Below, piece after piece: positions 7,512 to 15,812 of a stretch of 37,197 nucleotides of DNA. The position numbers and the translations under genes are program-made. Where the stretch lies: contig DAOTUC010000037.1 in assembly GCA_034437315.1 (NCBI GenBank), forward strand, positions 1-37,197. Direction: 5' to 3'. Source of the stretch: DSAR01 sp034437315 (GTDB taxonomy: Bacteria > Chloroflexota > Anaerolineae > B4-G1). Under the pieces are notes generated by a model. That model saw only the letters and a list, made by a program, of their open reading frames with translations, had not been told where the DNA came from and made no database searches. Position 1 is the stretch's first letter; every line of letters starts with the position of its first letter.

Positions 7512-7568
7512 GCTCTGAGGCCCATCCTCGGGCCGATTAGCGCCCCCGGGACGGTGGCTAGAGCAATT
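7512..7568. repeat. 57-bp dispersed repeat, copy 1
   Basis: This matches 11606-11662 at 53 of 57 positions. It contains a GGCCC/GGGCC stem-loop and outer GCTCT/AGAGC arms, so it can fold as a closed structured unit. It lies between the divergent 6155-7474 and 7750-8562 genes, in the probable leader of the DsbA/cyclophilin gene. Confidence 0.7.
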
Positions 7569-7589
7569 ATTTAAGACTCTCCGAAGCAT

Positions 7590-7619
7590 ATTGTACCATA
7601 AAGACGCCAACTCAGCTAA
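7590..7619 (-). promoter_or_regulatory. Possible promoter of the DsbA/cyclophilin gene
   Basis: On the minus strand TTAGCT (7614-7619) and TACAAT (7590-7595) are separated by 18 bases. The -35 box is weak. If used, the transcript would carry dispersed repeat copy 1 in its roughly 110-base leader. Confidence 0.35.
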
Positions 7620-7632
7620 CCCTCCAGGCTGT

Positions 7633-7682
7633 TTGGCGCTTGTCAAACGGTCGGGCCGGTCAATCCGTTTGGCAAGCGCCAA
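7633..7682. repeat. 18-bp inverted repeat in the divergent intergenic region
   Basis: Arms 7633-7650 and 7665-7682 (TTGGCGCTTGTCAAACGG and its near-perfect complement, 17/18) flank a 14-base loop. It is not placed to terminate either divergent gene. Its right arm overlaps the -35 box of the predicted pcm promoter, so it may be an operator or a REP-like element. Confidence 0.6.
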
Positions 7683-7697
7683 CTTATGGAGTAAAAT
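7669..7697 (+). promoter_or_regulatory. Promoter of the isoaspartyl methyltransferase gene
   Basis: TTGGCA (7669-7674), a 17-base spacer and TAAAAT (7692-7697) form a reasonable sigma70-type promoter about 50 bases before the start codon. The -35 hexamer lies within the right arm of the 7633-7682 inverted repeat. Confidence 0.5.
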
Positions 7698-7739
7698 AGC
7701 GAATAGCAAATGGCGAATGGCGAATGACGAATGGCGAAA
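7698..7739 (+). repeat. 7-bp tandem repeat (six units of GGCGAAT type)
   Basis: Six consecutive 7-bp units (AGCGAAT, AGCAAAT, GGCGAAT, GGCGAAT, GACGAAT, GGCGAAA) fill the expected 5' untranslated region of the pcm gene and run directly into its GAAAGGAG ribosome binding site. Copy-number change could alter leader length. Confidence 0.7.
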
Positions 7740-7749
7740 GGAGCAAGCG

Positions 7750-8562
7750 ATGCACAAAATCAACCTCACGCTGCTCTTGACACTCATGCTGATTCTAAGC
7801 GTCGCCTGTACAAGCAGCGCGCCGTTTGAAGCGCCTGACCGGGCGACTCCGGCTATCTCGTCTCCATCGACCGAGAATATCCAATTTACGAAACAGAGGG
7901 AGGAAATGGTGATCGAAACAATTGAAGGGCGCGGCATCACCGACGAAGACGTCTTGCGCGCGATGCGTGAAGTACCCCGCCACCTTTTCGTGCCGGAGGA
8001 GCATCAAGATGCAGCCTACGGCGACTTCCCGTTGCCTATTGGCTACGGCCAAACCATATCCCAGCCCTACATCGTCGCCCTGATGACTGAATTGCTGGAA
8101 TTAAAGCAGGGGGACAAAGTCCTGGAGATCGGCGCCGGTTCCGGATACCAGGCCGCCATCCTGGGGGAAATCCCCGGCCTGGAGGTCTACACCGTCGAGG
8201 TCATCCCCGAACTGGCCGAAAGCGCCCGCGCGCGCCTGGAGAGCCTGGGTTACGACAACGTCCACGTCAAGCAGGGAGATGGATATTACGGTTGGCCGGA
8301 ACACGCCCCTTACAACGCGATCATCGTCACCGCCGCCCCCGACTATCTGCCGCCGCCCCTGACCGAACAACTGGCCAACGGCGGGCGCATGGTGATCCCC
8401 ATCGGGCCGCCGGGCGGATACCAGACGCTGTGGAAGTTCGCGAAATCGGCCGACGGCGAGTTGCAAGCGTATAATATGGGCGGCGTGGCCTTCGTTCCAT
8501 TCACCGGCGAGGGAGCGGAGGAGAACCAGAGCCCGGGCGGGCACGAATGGCCTCTGCCATAA
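7750..8562 (+). CDS. pcm: Exported protein-L-isoaspartate O-methyltransferase
   Basis: The enzyme uses S-adenosylmethionine to methylate L-isoaspartyl residues in damaged proteins. Family hallmarks are AMREVPRHLFVPEE, PIGYGQTISQPYIVALMTELL and the AdoMet motif LEIGAGSGYQAAIL near residue 126. Unlike the usual cytosolic enzyme, it begins with a clear signal sequence and lipobox (hydrophobic run ending LSVAC), then a roughly 40-residue polar linker, so it is predicted to be a surface lipoprotein of 270 residues. The ATG at 7750 has GAAAGGAG upstream; the frame is open further but includes the tandem repeats. How AdoMet would reach an extracytoplasmic enzyme is unclear. Its last 62 bases overlap the convergent gene that follows. 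Confidence 0.88.
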   Translation: MHKINLTLLLTLMLILSVACTSSAPFEAPDRATPAISSPSTENIQFTKQREEMVIETIEGRGITDEDVLRAMREVPRHLFVPEEHQDAAYGDFPLPIGYGQTISQPYIVALMTELLELKQGDKVLEIGAGSGYQAAILGEIPGLEVYTVEVIPELAESARARLESLGYDNVHVKQGDGYYGWPEHAPYNAIIVTAAPDYLPPPLTEQLANGGRMVIPIGPPGGYQTLWKFAKSADGELQAYNMGGVAFVPFTGEGAEENQSPGGHEWPLP

Positions 8563-10924
8563 ACAGCGCCGCCACGTAACAGGCCGCGCCCACAACCAGC
8601 ACGCGGGAGAATCCTCCTGAAAGCGCCAGGAGCGTCGCCATGATCGAGGCCACGACCGAGATCGCGCCGTTGACTCCCCAGGCCCACGCCACGAGATCAG
8701 GCGCCGCCCGGCCCAGCACCGTCATCCCCTTGGGGAATGGAACGCCCATCAACAGCGCCGGCGGCGCCAACGCCGCCACAGAGAGAATGAATCGCCCCGC
8801 CAACGGAACGCCCAACGTCGCCTGGAAAAAGATCGGCAGCCCCATCACGTACCCGCCGACAAGGACGGGCAGCAGAATCAAAACCCAGCGCAACGACGCG
8901 CGCCGGGACAACAGGCTCCCTACGCCGGAAAATAACAGCACCGCGAACAACACCGTCGCCATGGCGTAGGCCGGATGGCCCAGGAAAAGGATGAATTTCT
9001 GCAAAAGCGGTATCTCCACGAATAGAAAGCCCACGCCCAACAGGGCAAAGTATCCCAGCGTCGCGCCCACAGGCTCCGCCCCGCGTTTCAGCCGTCGCTT
9101 TCCTATCGCCAGGGGCGACACAATCAACACCGCAGCGGCGACGACGGCTAACGCCAGCAGCGCCAACAGAACGAAATACCCGGCCCCGCCGAAGGGTTGC
9201 CACGTGCGCCCCGCCATCGCCAACACATCCCCCGTCTGCCCCCATTTGAAGAAATGAGCGAAGAACGGGCGATCGTCGGTCGGAGGCCGCACGTCAAAGG
9301 GGTAATCCTGATACCAGAGCCGTCGATCCTCAGCCTCCAGCAGATCAACGCAAGCGTGATGGTAAGCCGCATCCGGTATGACGTTGTGCAGATTGACCTC
9401 GTCGGAGCGAATGTCGGGCAGGTAGACCAAGTCAAAGAAACGCTCCGACGCAAAATCCCGCGCCAACGCCAGCTCATCCTCGGTGAAGGGCCCCTTTCGC
9501 GCCAGGATCAACATCTGCTGGTAACTGCGCAGGACGACCAGGCTGCGCCGGGGGTCGCCGCCGGCACGCTCGACCGCCTCCACCGCCAGGGCGAAGGCGC
9601 GGATCGACTCGGACGGCGGCGTCTGGAGCCAGCGAGAAACGACCAGCACGCCATCATCGTCCAGGCGGGACAGATAATCGACGAACGCTTGAACGGTGTA
9701 GCGATAATTCTCCCCCAGGCTATACGCCCCCGAGGCGACCGGCCGCTGGGGCGTCGTCAAGGAGAGCGTCACGACATCGTAACGGGCGCGACTTCGCCGC
9801 GCGTAGGCCCGCCCGCCCGCCGTCTCCGTCGTCACACGCGGGTCGTCGTACAGCCGGCCCGCCCACGCCCCTTGTGCCCGCACCGCCTCGACGACGAGTG
9901 GGTTCGCCTCGACCGCGGTGACTGTCCCGGCCCCCTCCGATAGAGCGACCAGGATATCGAAACCGCCTCCAGGCTCCAACACCAACGCCCGCCCCCCGGC
10001 GCGCAGGCGATACGGCAACGCGGTCAACAGACAATCGGTAAACGGCAACCGCTCAAAACCGGGCGCGACGTGTGTGATGGGATTCAGGTCATCCCCATCG
10101 ACCGTCAGCCCTTTCTGCGCTGGCGGCGATTGCGCGCACCGAAAGCCGCGCCCCGGCAGGCTGCGGATGCTCGAGGAGTGAACGACATCCACCCGCGAAA
10201 ATCCATTCCAGCGCTGGAAGGTCAACACCGCATCGGGGTAACGCAAGGCGTAACTGAGGCTCTTGTAGGGCGAAAGGCGAATCTCAAAAAATGGGAGGGG
10301 TCGAAAAGCCAAAGCGAGCAGGGCAATAAATACGCCGCCATGCAAGAGGAGCGACGCCCGCCGCCTTGCACAGTCGGGAGCGGGCGGGCGAACGATACCG
10401 GCGGCCAACGCGCCCAGGGCGGCCGCCAGGAACACCATCCCCGTCCCGCCGACCGCCAGAGGCGCGATCACGGCGAGCAGGCAACCGACGGCGGAACCGA
10501 GCAAATTGGCCGCGTAGATACGGTCAACTCGCCGGGGTTGCGCGTCCAACATGACGCCGACGGCCGCACCGCAGCAGAAAAACGGGAGGGCCAGGGCGAC
10601 GTAGTGCAAAGCCAACACGGCCCCCTGTTCCCACTCGCGCGCGATGCGATAGGAATCGAAGGGTACGTAGAGCGTCAGCGCGTAGGCGCCAATCATCGAT
10701 CCCGCCAACCCCCACCCCAGCCGCGCCAAAGTCGAGCGGCGGTCTCGATCCTTAATCCGGGGGAAAAGCGTCAAGAACGCGCCGCTCGCGCCAAAGCCGA
10801 GCAGCGCCAGACTAACGATCATAAAGGCGAAATGGTGGAATTGAGCGACGGAGAAAATGCGCGTCAAATTGATCTCAAAAGCCAACGTGGACGCCGAGAG
10901 CAGGAAAATGCCCAGATAGATCAT
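8501..10924 (-). CDS. Spermidine-synthase-like multi-pass membrane protein
   Basis: The 807-residue protein has hydrophobic membrane segments at the N-terminus (roughly residues 1-200) and C-terminus (roughly 580-790), flanking a soluble Rossmann-type domain. That domain contains RALVLEPGGGFDILVALSEGAG and VTAVEANPLVVEAVR, the nucleotide-binding features of the spermidine synthase/methyltransferase fold. Such membrane-embedded homologues are common in environmental bacteria, and their substrate is generally not known; polyamine synthesis should not be assumed. The start ATG is preceded by GGAGG at seven bases. The 3' end overlaps pcm convergently by 62 bases. The gene stands alone, divergent from the THEP1 NTPase. 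Confidence 0.75.
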   Translation of the reverse strand: MIYLGIFLLSASTLAFEINLTRIFSVAQFHHFAFMIVSLALLGFGASGAFLTLFPRIKDRDRRSTLARLGWGLAGSMIGAYALTLYVPFDSYRIAREWEQGAVLALHYVALALPFFCCGAAVGVMLDAQPRRVDRIYAANLLGSAVGCLLAVIAPLAVGGTGMVFLAAALGALAAGIVRPPAPDCARRRASLLLHGGVFIALLALAFRPLPFFEIRLSPYKSLSYALRYPDAVLTFQRWNGFSRVDVVHSSSIRSLPGRGFRCAQSPPAQKGLTVDGDDLNPITHVAPGFERLPFTDCLLTALPYRLRAGGRALVLEPGGGFDILVALSEGAGTVTAVEANPLVVEAVRAQGAWAGRLYDDPRVTTETAGGRAYARRSRARYDVVTLSLTTPQRPVASGAYSLGENYRYTVQAFVDYLSRLDDDGVLVVSRWLQTPPSESIRAFALAVEAVERAGGDPRRSLVVLRSYQQMLILARKGPFTEDELALARDFASERFFDLVYLPDIRSDEVNLHNVIPDAAYHHACVDLLEAEDRRLWYQDYPFDVRPPTDDRPFFAHFFKWGQTGDVLAMAGRTWQPFGGAGYFVLLALLALAVVAAAVLIVSPLAIGKRRLKRGAEPVGATLGYFALLGVGFLFVEIPLLQKFILFLGHPAYAMATVLFAVLLFSGVGSLLSRRASLRWVLILLPVLVGGYVMGLPIFFQATLGVPLAGRFILSVAALAPPALLMGVPFPKGMTVLGRAAPDLVAWAWGVNGAISVVASIMATLLALSGGFSRVLVVGAACYVAALFMAEAIRARPGSGSPPLPRR

Positions 10925-10991
10925 CAGGATACCTCCAGCCTCTATTGTACCGGAAGATCCCTATCTCAACCAGCGCGGGTTCGGCAGACCT

Positions 10992-11020
10992 TGGAGCAAC
11001 GGTCAATTCGTGTTAAAATG
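10992..11020 (+). promoter_or_regulatory. Promoter of the THEP1-like NTPase gene
   Basis: TTGGAG (10992-10997), exactly 17 bases, then TAAAAT (11015-11020) lies about 30 bases before the start codon in the divergent intergenic region. Confidence 0.5.
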
Positions 11021-11052
11021 TCCATCTATTATGCAGAGAACAGGAGCGTGAA

Positions 11053-11583
11053 ATGAAACCCACATTGTTACTGAAAGGCCGGCCCGGCGTCGGGAAAACG
11101 ACCGTCATCAAGGCGGTAGCCGAATCGCTCGGTGAGCGGGCCGGCGGTTTCTACACCGAGGAGATCCGCGGCCCCGGCGGCCGCAAGGGCTTTCGCCTGG
11201 TCACCCTGGATGGACAACAGGCCATTATGGCCCACATCGACCTACGAGGCGGAGACCGCCCCCGCGTGAGCCGCTACGGCGTGGATGTCTCCGCCATCGA
11301 GCGCGTCGGCGTCCGGGCGATTGAGCGGGCGATGAAGCGCGAAAAAACCATCATCATCGACGAGATCGGCAAGATGGAGCTATTCAGCGGACCATTCAAA
11401 GATGTCGTGCTACGAGCCGTAGGCGGGCCGCACGTGGTAATCGCAACCGTGATGGCCAAACCAAACCCCTGGATTGAGGGGCTAACCCTTATGCCCAGGG
11501 TGACCTGTTGGGAAGTGAACGCCCAGAATCGAGACCAGATGCTTCATCAGGTGATGGATTGGGTTGGTAAATTGGGAGATTAA
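11053..11583 (+). CDS. THEP1-type nucleoside-triphosphatase
   Basis: This is a small P-loop NTPase of 176 residues. The Walker A motif is GRPGVGKTT (residues 9-17) and the Walker B region is TIIIDEIGKMELFS (about 100-113), the signature of the THEP1 (NTPase_1) family. FYTEEIRGPGGRKGFRLVTLDG is also typical of the family. Members hydrolyse NTPs in vitro; the cellular role is unsettled, possibly nucleotide or RNA related. The ATG at 11053 has AGGAG upstream and a promoter at 10992-11020. It appears to be its own transcription unit, with glmS following after a 126-base gap that holds a dispersed repeat. Confidence 0.88.
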   Translation: MKPTLLLKGRPGVGKTTVIKAVAESLGERAGGFYTEEIRGPGGRKGFRLVTLDGQQAIMAHIDLRGGDRPRVSRYGVDVSAIERVGVRAIERAMKREKTIIIDEIGKMELFSGPFKDVVLRAVGGPHVVIATVMAKPNPWIEGLTLMPRVTCWEVNAQNRDQMLHQVMDWVGKLGD

Positions 11584-11605
11584 TAAAGAGACTATTACAA
11601 AATTC

Positions 11606-11662
11606 GCTCAGAGGCCCCTCCTCGGGCCGATTGGCGCCCCCGGGACGGCGGCTAGAGCAATT
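11606..11662. repeat. 57-bp dispersed repeat, copy 2
   Basis: This is the same + strand orientation and 53/57 identity as copy 1 (7512-7568), with the GGCCC/GGGCC stem-loop kept. It lies between the THEP1 gene and glmS. Relative to the flanking coding direction it is reversed compared with copy 1 and the DsbA/cyclophilin gene, which argues for a dispersed element rather than a gene-specific riboswitch. Confidence 0.7.
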
Positions 11663-11709
11663 GGCAGCCCCATAAACCATCCACCAACACAACAACACAA
11701 GGAGAAAAT

Positions 11710-13500
11710 ATGTGCGGTATTTTTGGCATCGTTGTAAGTGAAGAACAGCCCCTGGGAGAAATTTTGACGGAGGCCGGACGCCGGCTTTCATACCGGGGAT
11801 ACGATTCGGTAGGATGCGCCACGTTGCGCGAGAACGGCGAGATTGACCTGCGCAAAGACGTGGGCAAAGTAGACGATGTGGCGGAACGGTTGGGCTTCGC
11901 GAAGATGATCGGGCGACAGGGGATGGTCCAATTGCGCTGGGCGACCTTCGGCGCGCCCTCACAGGTCAACGCCCAGCCTCACCTGGATTCCGACGGCGAC
12001 CTGGTGGGCGCGCACAACGGCAACGTGGTCAACAACGTCGAACTACGCCAGGCGTTTGCGGATGAGGGGATGACAGTCCGCTCGACCAACGACGGGGAAT
12101 CGTGCGTCCACGCCGTGGAGCGGTACGTGGATCAGGGTTGCGATATGGTGGAGGCCATCCGGCGGGCCTATCACGACCTGGAGGGAGATTACGCCTTCGT
12201 CATCGGGCGGGTGGGCGACGAGCGGCTGTACGCGCTCAAGAAGGGATCGGGGTTGGTAGCGGGGCTGGCGGACGGGGCGACCTACGTCTCCTCCGATCTA
12301 CCGTCGATCCTGCCGTTTACCCGGCAGGTGGTGCGGGTGCGAGATGGGGCGATCGTCATCCTCCGCGCCGACGGCGTCGAGTTGCGCCGGGTTGAGGATG
12401 GGCAGATTATCGAGCGACCGGCCGAGATCATTGAAGATAGCATGGCGGCGGCCGAGAAGAGCGGCTATCCCCACTTTATGCTCAAGGAGATCCACGAGCA
12501 ACCCCAGGTCGCGGGAGAGTTATTGCACCTGTTGGAGGCCTCGGCGCACGTGGGGCCGATGGTCGAACGCATGCGGACGGCGCGCCATTTATACCTCATC
12601 GGATGCGGCACCAGTTACCACGCTTGCCTGTTGGGAGCGGTCTACCTGGGCCAATTGGCGGGGCGAGCGGCGATCCCGATCCTCGCGCCGCAGTTCATCC
12701 CCCAGTACGGGCCGGTGGTGGGGCCGGACGATGTGGGCGTGTTCGTCAGCCAAAGCGGGGAGACGAAGGATGTGCTCAACGCCCTGGCGATCGCGCGCGA
12801 GCGGGAGATGGGCATCCTGGGGCTGGTCAACGTGCTGGGGTCGACGCTGATGAACGAGAGCGAGCATTACTTGCCCCTGGTCTGTGGATACGAGATCAGC
12901 GTGCCGGCGACCAAGACCTTTATGAACCAGGCGCTAGCATTCCTCTACCTGGCGTTACGCATGGGCGGCCGTTCGACCGAAGCGCTGGCAAGCCTGCCGG
13001 CGTTGCTGGCGGAGACCATCGACGCGGTCGAGCCGCAGATCGCAACGCTGGAGGCGGATTTAGCCGATCGGGACGACCTATACTGCCTGGGCTACGGCCT
13101 GACCTATCCCATCGCGCTGGAGGGCGCGTTGAAGCTGAAAGAGGTCACCTACGCCCATTGCGAGGGCATGCTCTCGACCGAGTTCAAGCATGGGCCGCTG
13201 GCCGCGGTCGACAATGGCTACCCGGTCATCTTCGTCGCCGGGCCGGCGGACGTATCCCTGGTCGTCAGCGGGATCAACGAGACGACCTGCCGGGGCGGGC
13301 GGGCCATCGTCATCGGAGAACCGGATGAGCGGCTGCGGATGAACGCCCACGATCTGATCACCTTGCCGACTGCGGGGCCGGCGATCAACCCCTTGCTGGC
13401 GGCGGCGCCGTTGCAGATACTCGCCTACCGGCTCAGCCTGGCCCGGGGGTACGACCCCGATTTCCCCCGCAACCTGAGCAAGACCCTGACGGTGGACTAA
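11710..13500 (+). CDS. glmS: Glutamine--fructose-6-phosphate aminotransferase (isomerizing)
   Basis: The enzyme makes glucosamine-6-phosphate from fructose-6-phosphate and glutamine, the first step to UDP-GlcNAc for peptidoglycan. The N-terminal glutaminase domain begins MCGIFGIV with catalytic Cys2, followed by RWATFGAPSQVNAQPH and AHNGNVVN. Two SIS sugar-isomerase domains follow: GCGTSYHA at about residue 298 and SQSGETKD, then EGALKLKEVTYAHCEGM and the C-terminal PRNLSKTLTVD. At 596 residues it is close to the usual 600-610. The start has AAGGAG six bases upstream. No glmS ribozyme is recognisable in the 126-base leader, so regulation is probably transcriptional. It is convergent with the HD-domain gene. 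Confidence 0.93.
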   Translation: MCGIFGIVVSEEQPLGEILTEAGRRLSYRGYDSVGCATLRENGEIDLRKDVGKVDDVAERLGFAKMIGRQGMVQLRWATFGAPSQVNAQPHLDSDGDLVGAHNGNVVNNVELRQAFADEGMTVRSTNDGESCVHAVERYVDQGCDMVEAIRRAYHDLEGDYAFVIGRVGDERLYALKKGSGLVAGLADGATYVSSDLPSILPFTRQVVRVRDGAIVILRADGVELRRVEDGQIIERPAEIIEDSMAAAEKSGYPHFMLKEIHEQPQVAGELLHLLEASAHVGPMVERMRTARHLYLIGCGTSYHACLLGAVYLGQLAGRAAIPILAPQFIPQYGPVVGPDDVGVFVSQSGETKDVLNALAIAREREMGILGLVNVLGSTLMNESEHYLPLVCGYEISVPATKTFMNQALAFLYLALRMGGRSTEALASLPALLAETIDAVEPQIATLEADLADRDDLYCLGYGLTYPIALEGALKLKEVTYAHCEGMLSTEFKHGPLAAVDNGYPVIFVAGPADVSLVVSGINETTCRGGRAIVIGEPDERLRMNAHDLITLPTAGPAINPLLAAAPLQILAYRLSLARGYDPDFPRNLSKTLTVD

Positions 13501-13541
13501 GGGGTCCATACTGAACGGATAGGCCAAACAACAACTCGTTT

Positions 13542-13563
13542 CCGCCGGATCACAGTCCGGCGG
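13542..13563. terminator. Palindromic hairpin between convergent glmS and HD gene
   Basis: CCGCCGGA and TCCGGCGG arms form a perfect 8-bp stem around a six-base loop in the 70-base convergent gap. There is no T tract, so it may end both messages without being a classical intrinsic terminator. A related palindrome occurs at 26570-26587. Confidence 0.5.
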
Positions 13564-13570
13564 TTGCCGC

Positions 13571-14407
13571 TCAGCCTTCGTCGTGTTCTACGGCAAAGAC
13601 GTGGGAGTGGAGGTTGGCGATCCAGCCCTTGCCCTCCTGGGTGACGTGGAGGTAGCGCAGGGCGTCCTGGATGTAGGGGCTGATCGTTTTCCAGTAGAAC
13701 TTGGCGAAACTCTTGCGCATATCGCCAGGGCTGCTGTAGCCCCGGGGCGCATTGGCGCCGATCTCCTCGAACTCGTGAAACAACGCCGGAATTTTACGCA
13801 AGTACTCCGGATCGCCGAGCTGGCCGATGAAATCGGCCGCCCGCAACAACCCCGGATAATCCCCGGTGTCTCGATAGAAGTCATCGTCCGGCGGCGGGAA
13901 GCGGGTCATCTCGATGAAACTGACGATCAATTCGGCGTCGATGTCCCGAAGCAAGCGCTTGCCGAAACGCTCGCGGACGAAGGCCTTGCTGCGGTCCAGG
14001 TGGTAGGGCGTCAGAGCGGCGTCGGTCGAGCCCGGCGGAATGGCCACCGTCTCCCCATCGACGCCGGTGGCAAACACATTGTCGGCGTCATCCCGGCAGA
14101 TGCCCTTGACGTAACCGATGTCGTGGCACAACAGCGCCACGGTGAAGTGGAACCAATCCCGGGGCGAGACGCCGCCCTCCAGCAGGTGCTTCCCTTGCAA
14201 GATAGCCTGGCCCACCGACGTGACCATGATGGTATGCTCGACATTGTGGTACAGCATATCGGAATTGGCGATGTTCTCCAGGGCCAGGCGTCCGGCCCAC
14301 CGGGCGATCTCGCCGTAGGGCGGGTCGGTGACCCCGTAGTTTTCCTGGTACGTGTCCATCAGTTCCTGCACGAAGTGCTCGATCACGAGCTTGCGGATAT
14401 TTAACAT
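13571..14407 (-). CDS. HD-domain metal-dependent phosphohydrolase
   Basis: The 278-residue protein has an HD-type metal site: H54 and H58 in YHNVEHTIMVT, then H95-D96 in LLCHDIGYVKG. This places it in the HD/PDEase superfamily that cleaves phosphate esters, often cyclic nucleotides. Later conserved-looking stretches are HLDRSKAFVRERFG and LLRAADFIGQLGDPEYL. There is no second domain, signal or membrane segment. The ATG at 14407 was chosen over the longer open frame because AGGGGG lies just before it and a promoter lies at 14447-14475. It is divergent from the glycosyltransferase gene. The substrate is not evident. Confidence 0.8.
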   Translation of the reverse strand: MLNIRKLVIEHFVQELMDTYQENYGVTDPPYGEIARWAGRLALENIANSDMLYHNVEHTIMVTSVGQAILQGKHLLEGGVSPRDWFHFTVALLCHDIGYVKGICRDDADNVFATGVDGETVAIPPGSTDAALTPYHLDRSKAFVRERFGKRLLRDIDAELIVSFIEMTRFPPPDDDFYRDTGDYPGLLRAADFIGQLGDPEYLRKIPALFHEFEEIGANAPRGYSSPGDMRKSFAKFYWKTISPYIQDALRYLHVTQEGKGWIANLHSHVFAVEHDEG

Positions 14408-14446
14408 GAGATACCCCCTGTTGGGAAAATGCGTGCCGATGATTCC

Positions 14447-14475
14447 ATTATAGACCCACATGGGGCATGAGACAA
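14447..14475 (-). promoter_or_regulatory. Promoter of the HD-domain gene
   Basis: On the minus strand TTGTCT (14470-14475), a 17-base spacer and a perfect TATAAT (14447-14452) lie 40 bases before the start codon. Confidence 0.6.
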
Positions 14476-14520
14476 GCCGCAACCGCCAACCCGAAACCTG
14501 AAACCCAAACCATCCATCCT

Positions 14521-14548
14521 TTGGCAATTCAGCGGAATTATGTATAAT
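14521..14548 (+). promoter_or_regulatory. Promoter of the glycosyltransferase/VanZ pair
   Basis: TTGGCA (14521-14526), 16 bases and a perfect TATAAT (14543-14548) lie 35 bases upstream of the start at 14583. Confidence 0.6.
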
Positions 14549-14582
14549 GCGACCCGGTGTACAGTATGAGGAGGGAAAAAGT

Positions 14583-15812
14583 ATGCAGATCGTGATGGTC
14601 GGGCCGTTTGGCATGCGGCCCCGGGGCACGATGGGGGTGCGAGCGTTGCCAATGGCGCGGGCGCTGGTCGAGCGCGGTCACGCGGTGACGATGGTGATGC
14701 CCCCCTGGCAAAACCGGGAGGACGCCGGGCGTTGCTGGCGCGAGGGCGGCGTCGAGATCGAGAATATCCCGCTGCCGCCTGGCGCGCCGGGGCTTTTCCA
14801 CCTGCTGACCGCCCGGCGCTTGGTCCGTCGCGCGCTGGCGCTCCGGCCCGACGCGGTGCACCTGTTCAAGCCCAAGGCGTACAGCGGGTTGGCCCATTGG
14901 CTGTTGGCCCATTTACCCCGCTCCCGCCGGCCGCGCCTGGTCGTGGACGCCGACGATTGGGAGGGGCCGGGCGGATGGAACGCCATCGCCGATTATAGCC
15001 CGGCCCAACAGCGCTTCTTCACCTGGCAGGAGCGCTGGGGGCTGACCCACGCCGACGCGGTCACCGTCGCCAGCCGGACGTTGCAATCACTGGTGTGGGC
15101 CCTGGGCGCGCCCCCGGCGCGGGTCTTCTACGCGCCCAACGGGATAGCGGGCGATGGAGAGGAACGACAAACAGGCGTGGAAAAGCACGACGCGCCGACG
15201 ATCCTGCTTTACACCCGTTTCTTTGAGTTCCCCGTGTCCCGCGTGATTGAGGTATTCAAGCGAGTGCGCGAGCGAATGCCTGACGCCCGCCTGATAATCG
15301 TCGGGCAGGGGCTTTTCGGCGAGGAGACAGAACTGTTTCGCCTGGCGGTCCGGGCCGGCTGGACGGTTGAGACGAACGCGGGCGACACTCCGGACGCGCC
15401 GCCCGTTCAACCGCTGACGCACGACATCACCTACGTCGGTTGGGCGCCGGCCGAGACGCTGCCGGCCTATTTCGCCCGGGCCGACATCGCCATCTATCCC
15501 TTCGACGACACCCTGGTCAACCGGAGCAAGTGCGCGGTCAAATTGTGCGACCTGTTGGCCGCGGGGGTGACGGTAGCGGCGGAGGCGGTGGGAGAGAATC
15601 GGGAGATGATCCGCCACGGCGAGACTGGCTGGTTGACGCCGCCGGGCGACATGGAAGCGTTCGCCGACGCCGCGCTCCAACTGCTGACCGATGAGCGGTT
15701 GCGCGAGCGCCTGGGACAAGCCGCCGCCCACGATATGCGCCGCCGCCGCTCGTGGGCGGTCCTGGTGGAGACGGTCGAACGCGCTTATGGTGTTTCCAGG
15801 GAGGTGGGATGA
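14583..15812 (+). CDS. Family 4 (GT-B) glycosyltransferase
   Basis: The 409-residue protein has a GT-B layout. The N-terminal half starts MQIVMVGPFGMRPRGTMGVRALPMARALVERGH (abridged reading), the usual acceptor-side Rossmann domain. The C-terminal half has ILLYTRFFEFP, ARLIIVGQGLFG and the nucleotide-sugar E-x7-E motif in EAVGENREMIRHGETGWL. It transfers a sugar from an activated donor, probably to a cell-surface glycan or lipid; donor and acceptor cannot be read from the sequence. GAGGAGG precedes the ATG at 14583. Its stop overlaps the start of the VanZ-like gene (ATGA), so the two are translationally coupled. Confidence 0.85.
   Translation: MQIVMVGPFGMRPRGTMGVRALPMARALVERGHAVTMVMPPWQNREDAGRCWREGGVEIENIPLPPGAPGLFHLLTARRLVRRALALRPDAVHLFKPKAYSGLAHWLLAHLPRSRRPRLVVDADDWEGPGGWNAIADYSPAQQRFFTWQERWGLTHADAVTVASRTLQSLVWALGAPPARVFYAPNGIAGDGEERQTGVEKHDAPTILLYTRFFEFPVSRVIEVFKRVRERMPDARLIIVGQGLFGEETELFRLAVRAGWTVETNAGDTPDAPPVQPLTHDITYVGWAPAETLPAYFARADIAIYPFDDTLVNRSKCAVKLCDLLAAGVTVAAEAVGENREMIRHGETGWLTPPGDMEAFADAALQLLTDERLRERLGQAAAHDMRRRRSWAVLVETVERAYGVSREVG

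Noticed and set aside
7698..7739. CRISPR-like array
   Set aside because: The units are only 7 bp and directly adjacent, without spacers; this is a simple tandem repeat.
10070..11056. 328-codon open frame antisense to the spermidine-synthase-like gene
   Set aside because: The translation is low-complexity, rich in Arg/Gln/Gly, without domains; the opposite strand encodes a convincing membrane protein with a good start.
11584..11709. glmS ribozyme or riboswitch in the glmS leader
   Set aside because: The only structured sequence is the 57-bp repeat, which also occurs at an unrelated site; no ribozyme core could be recognised.
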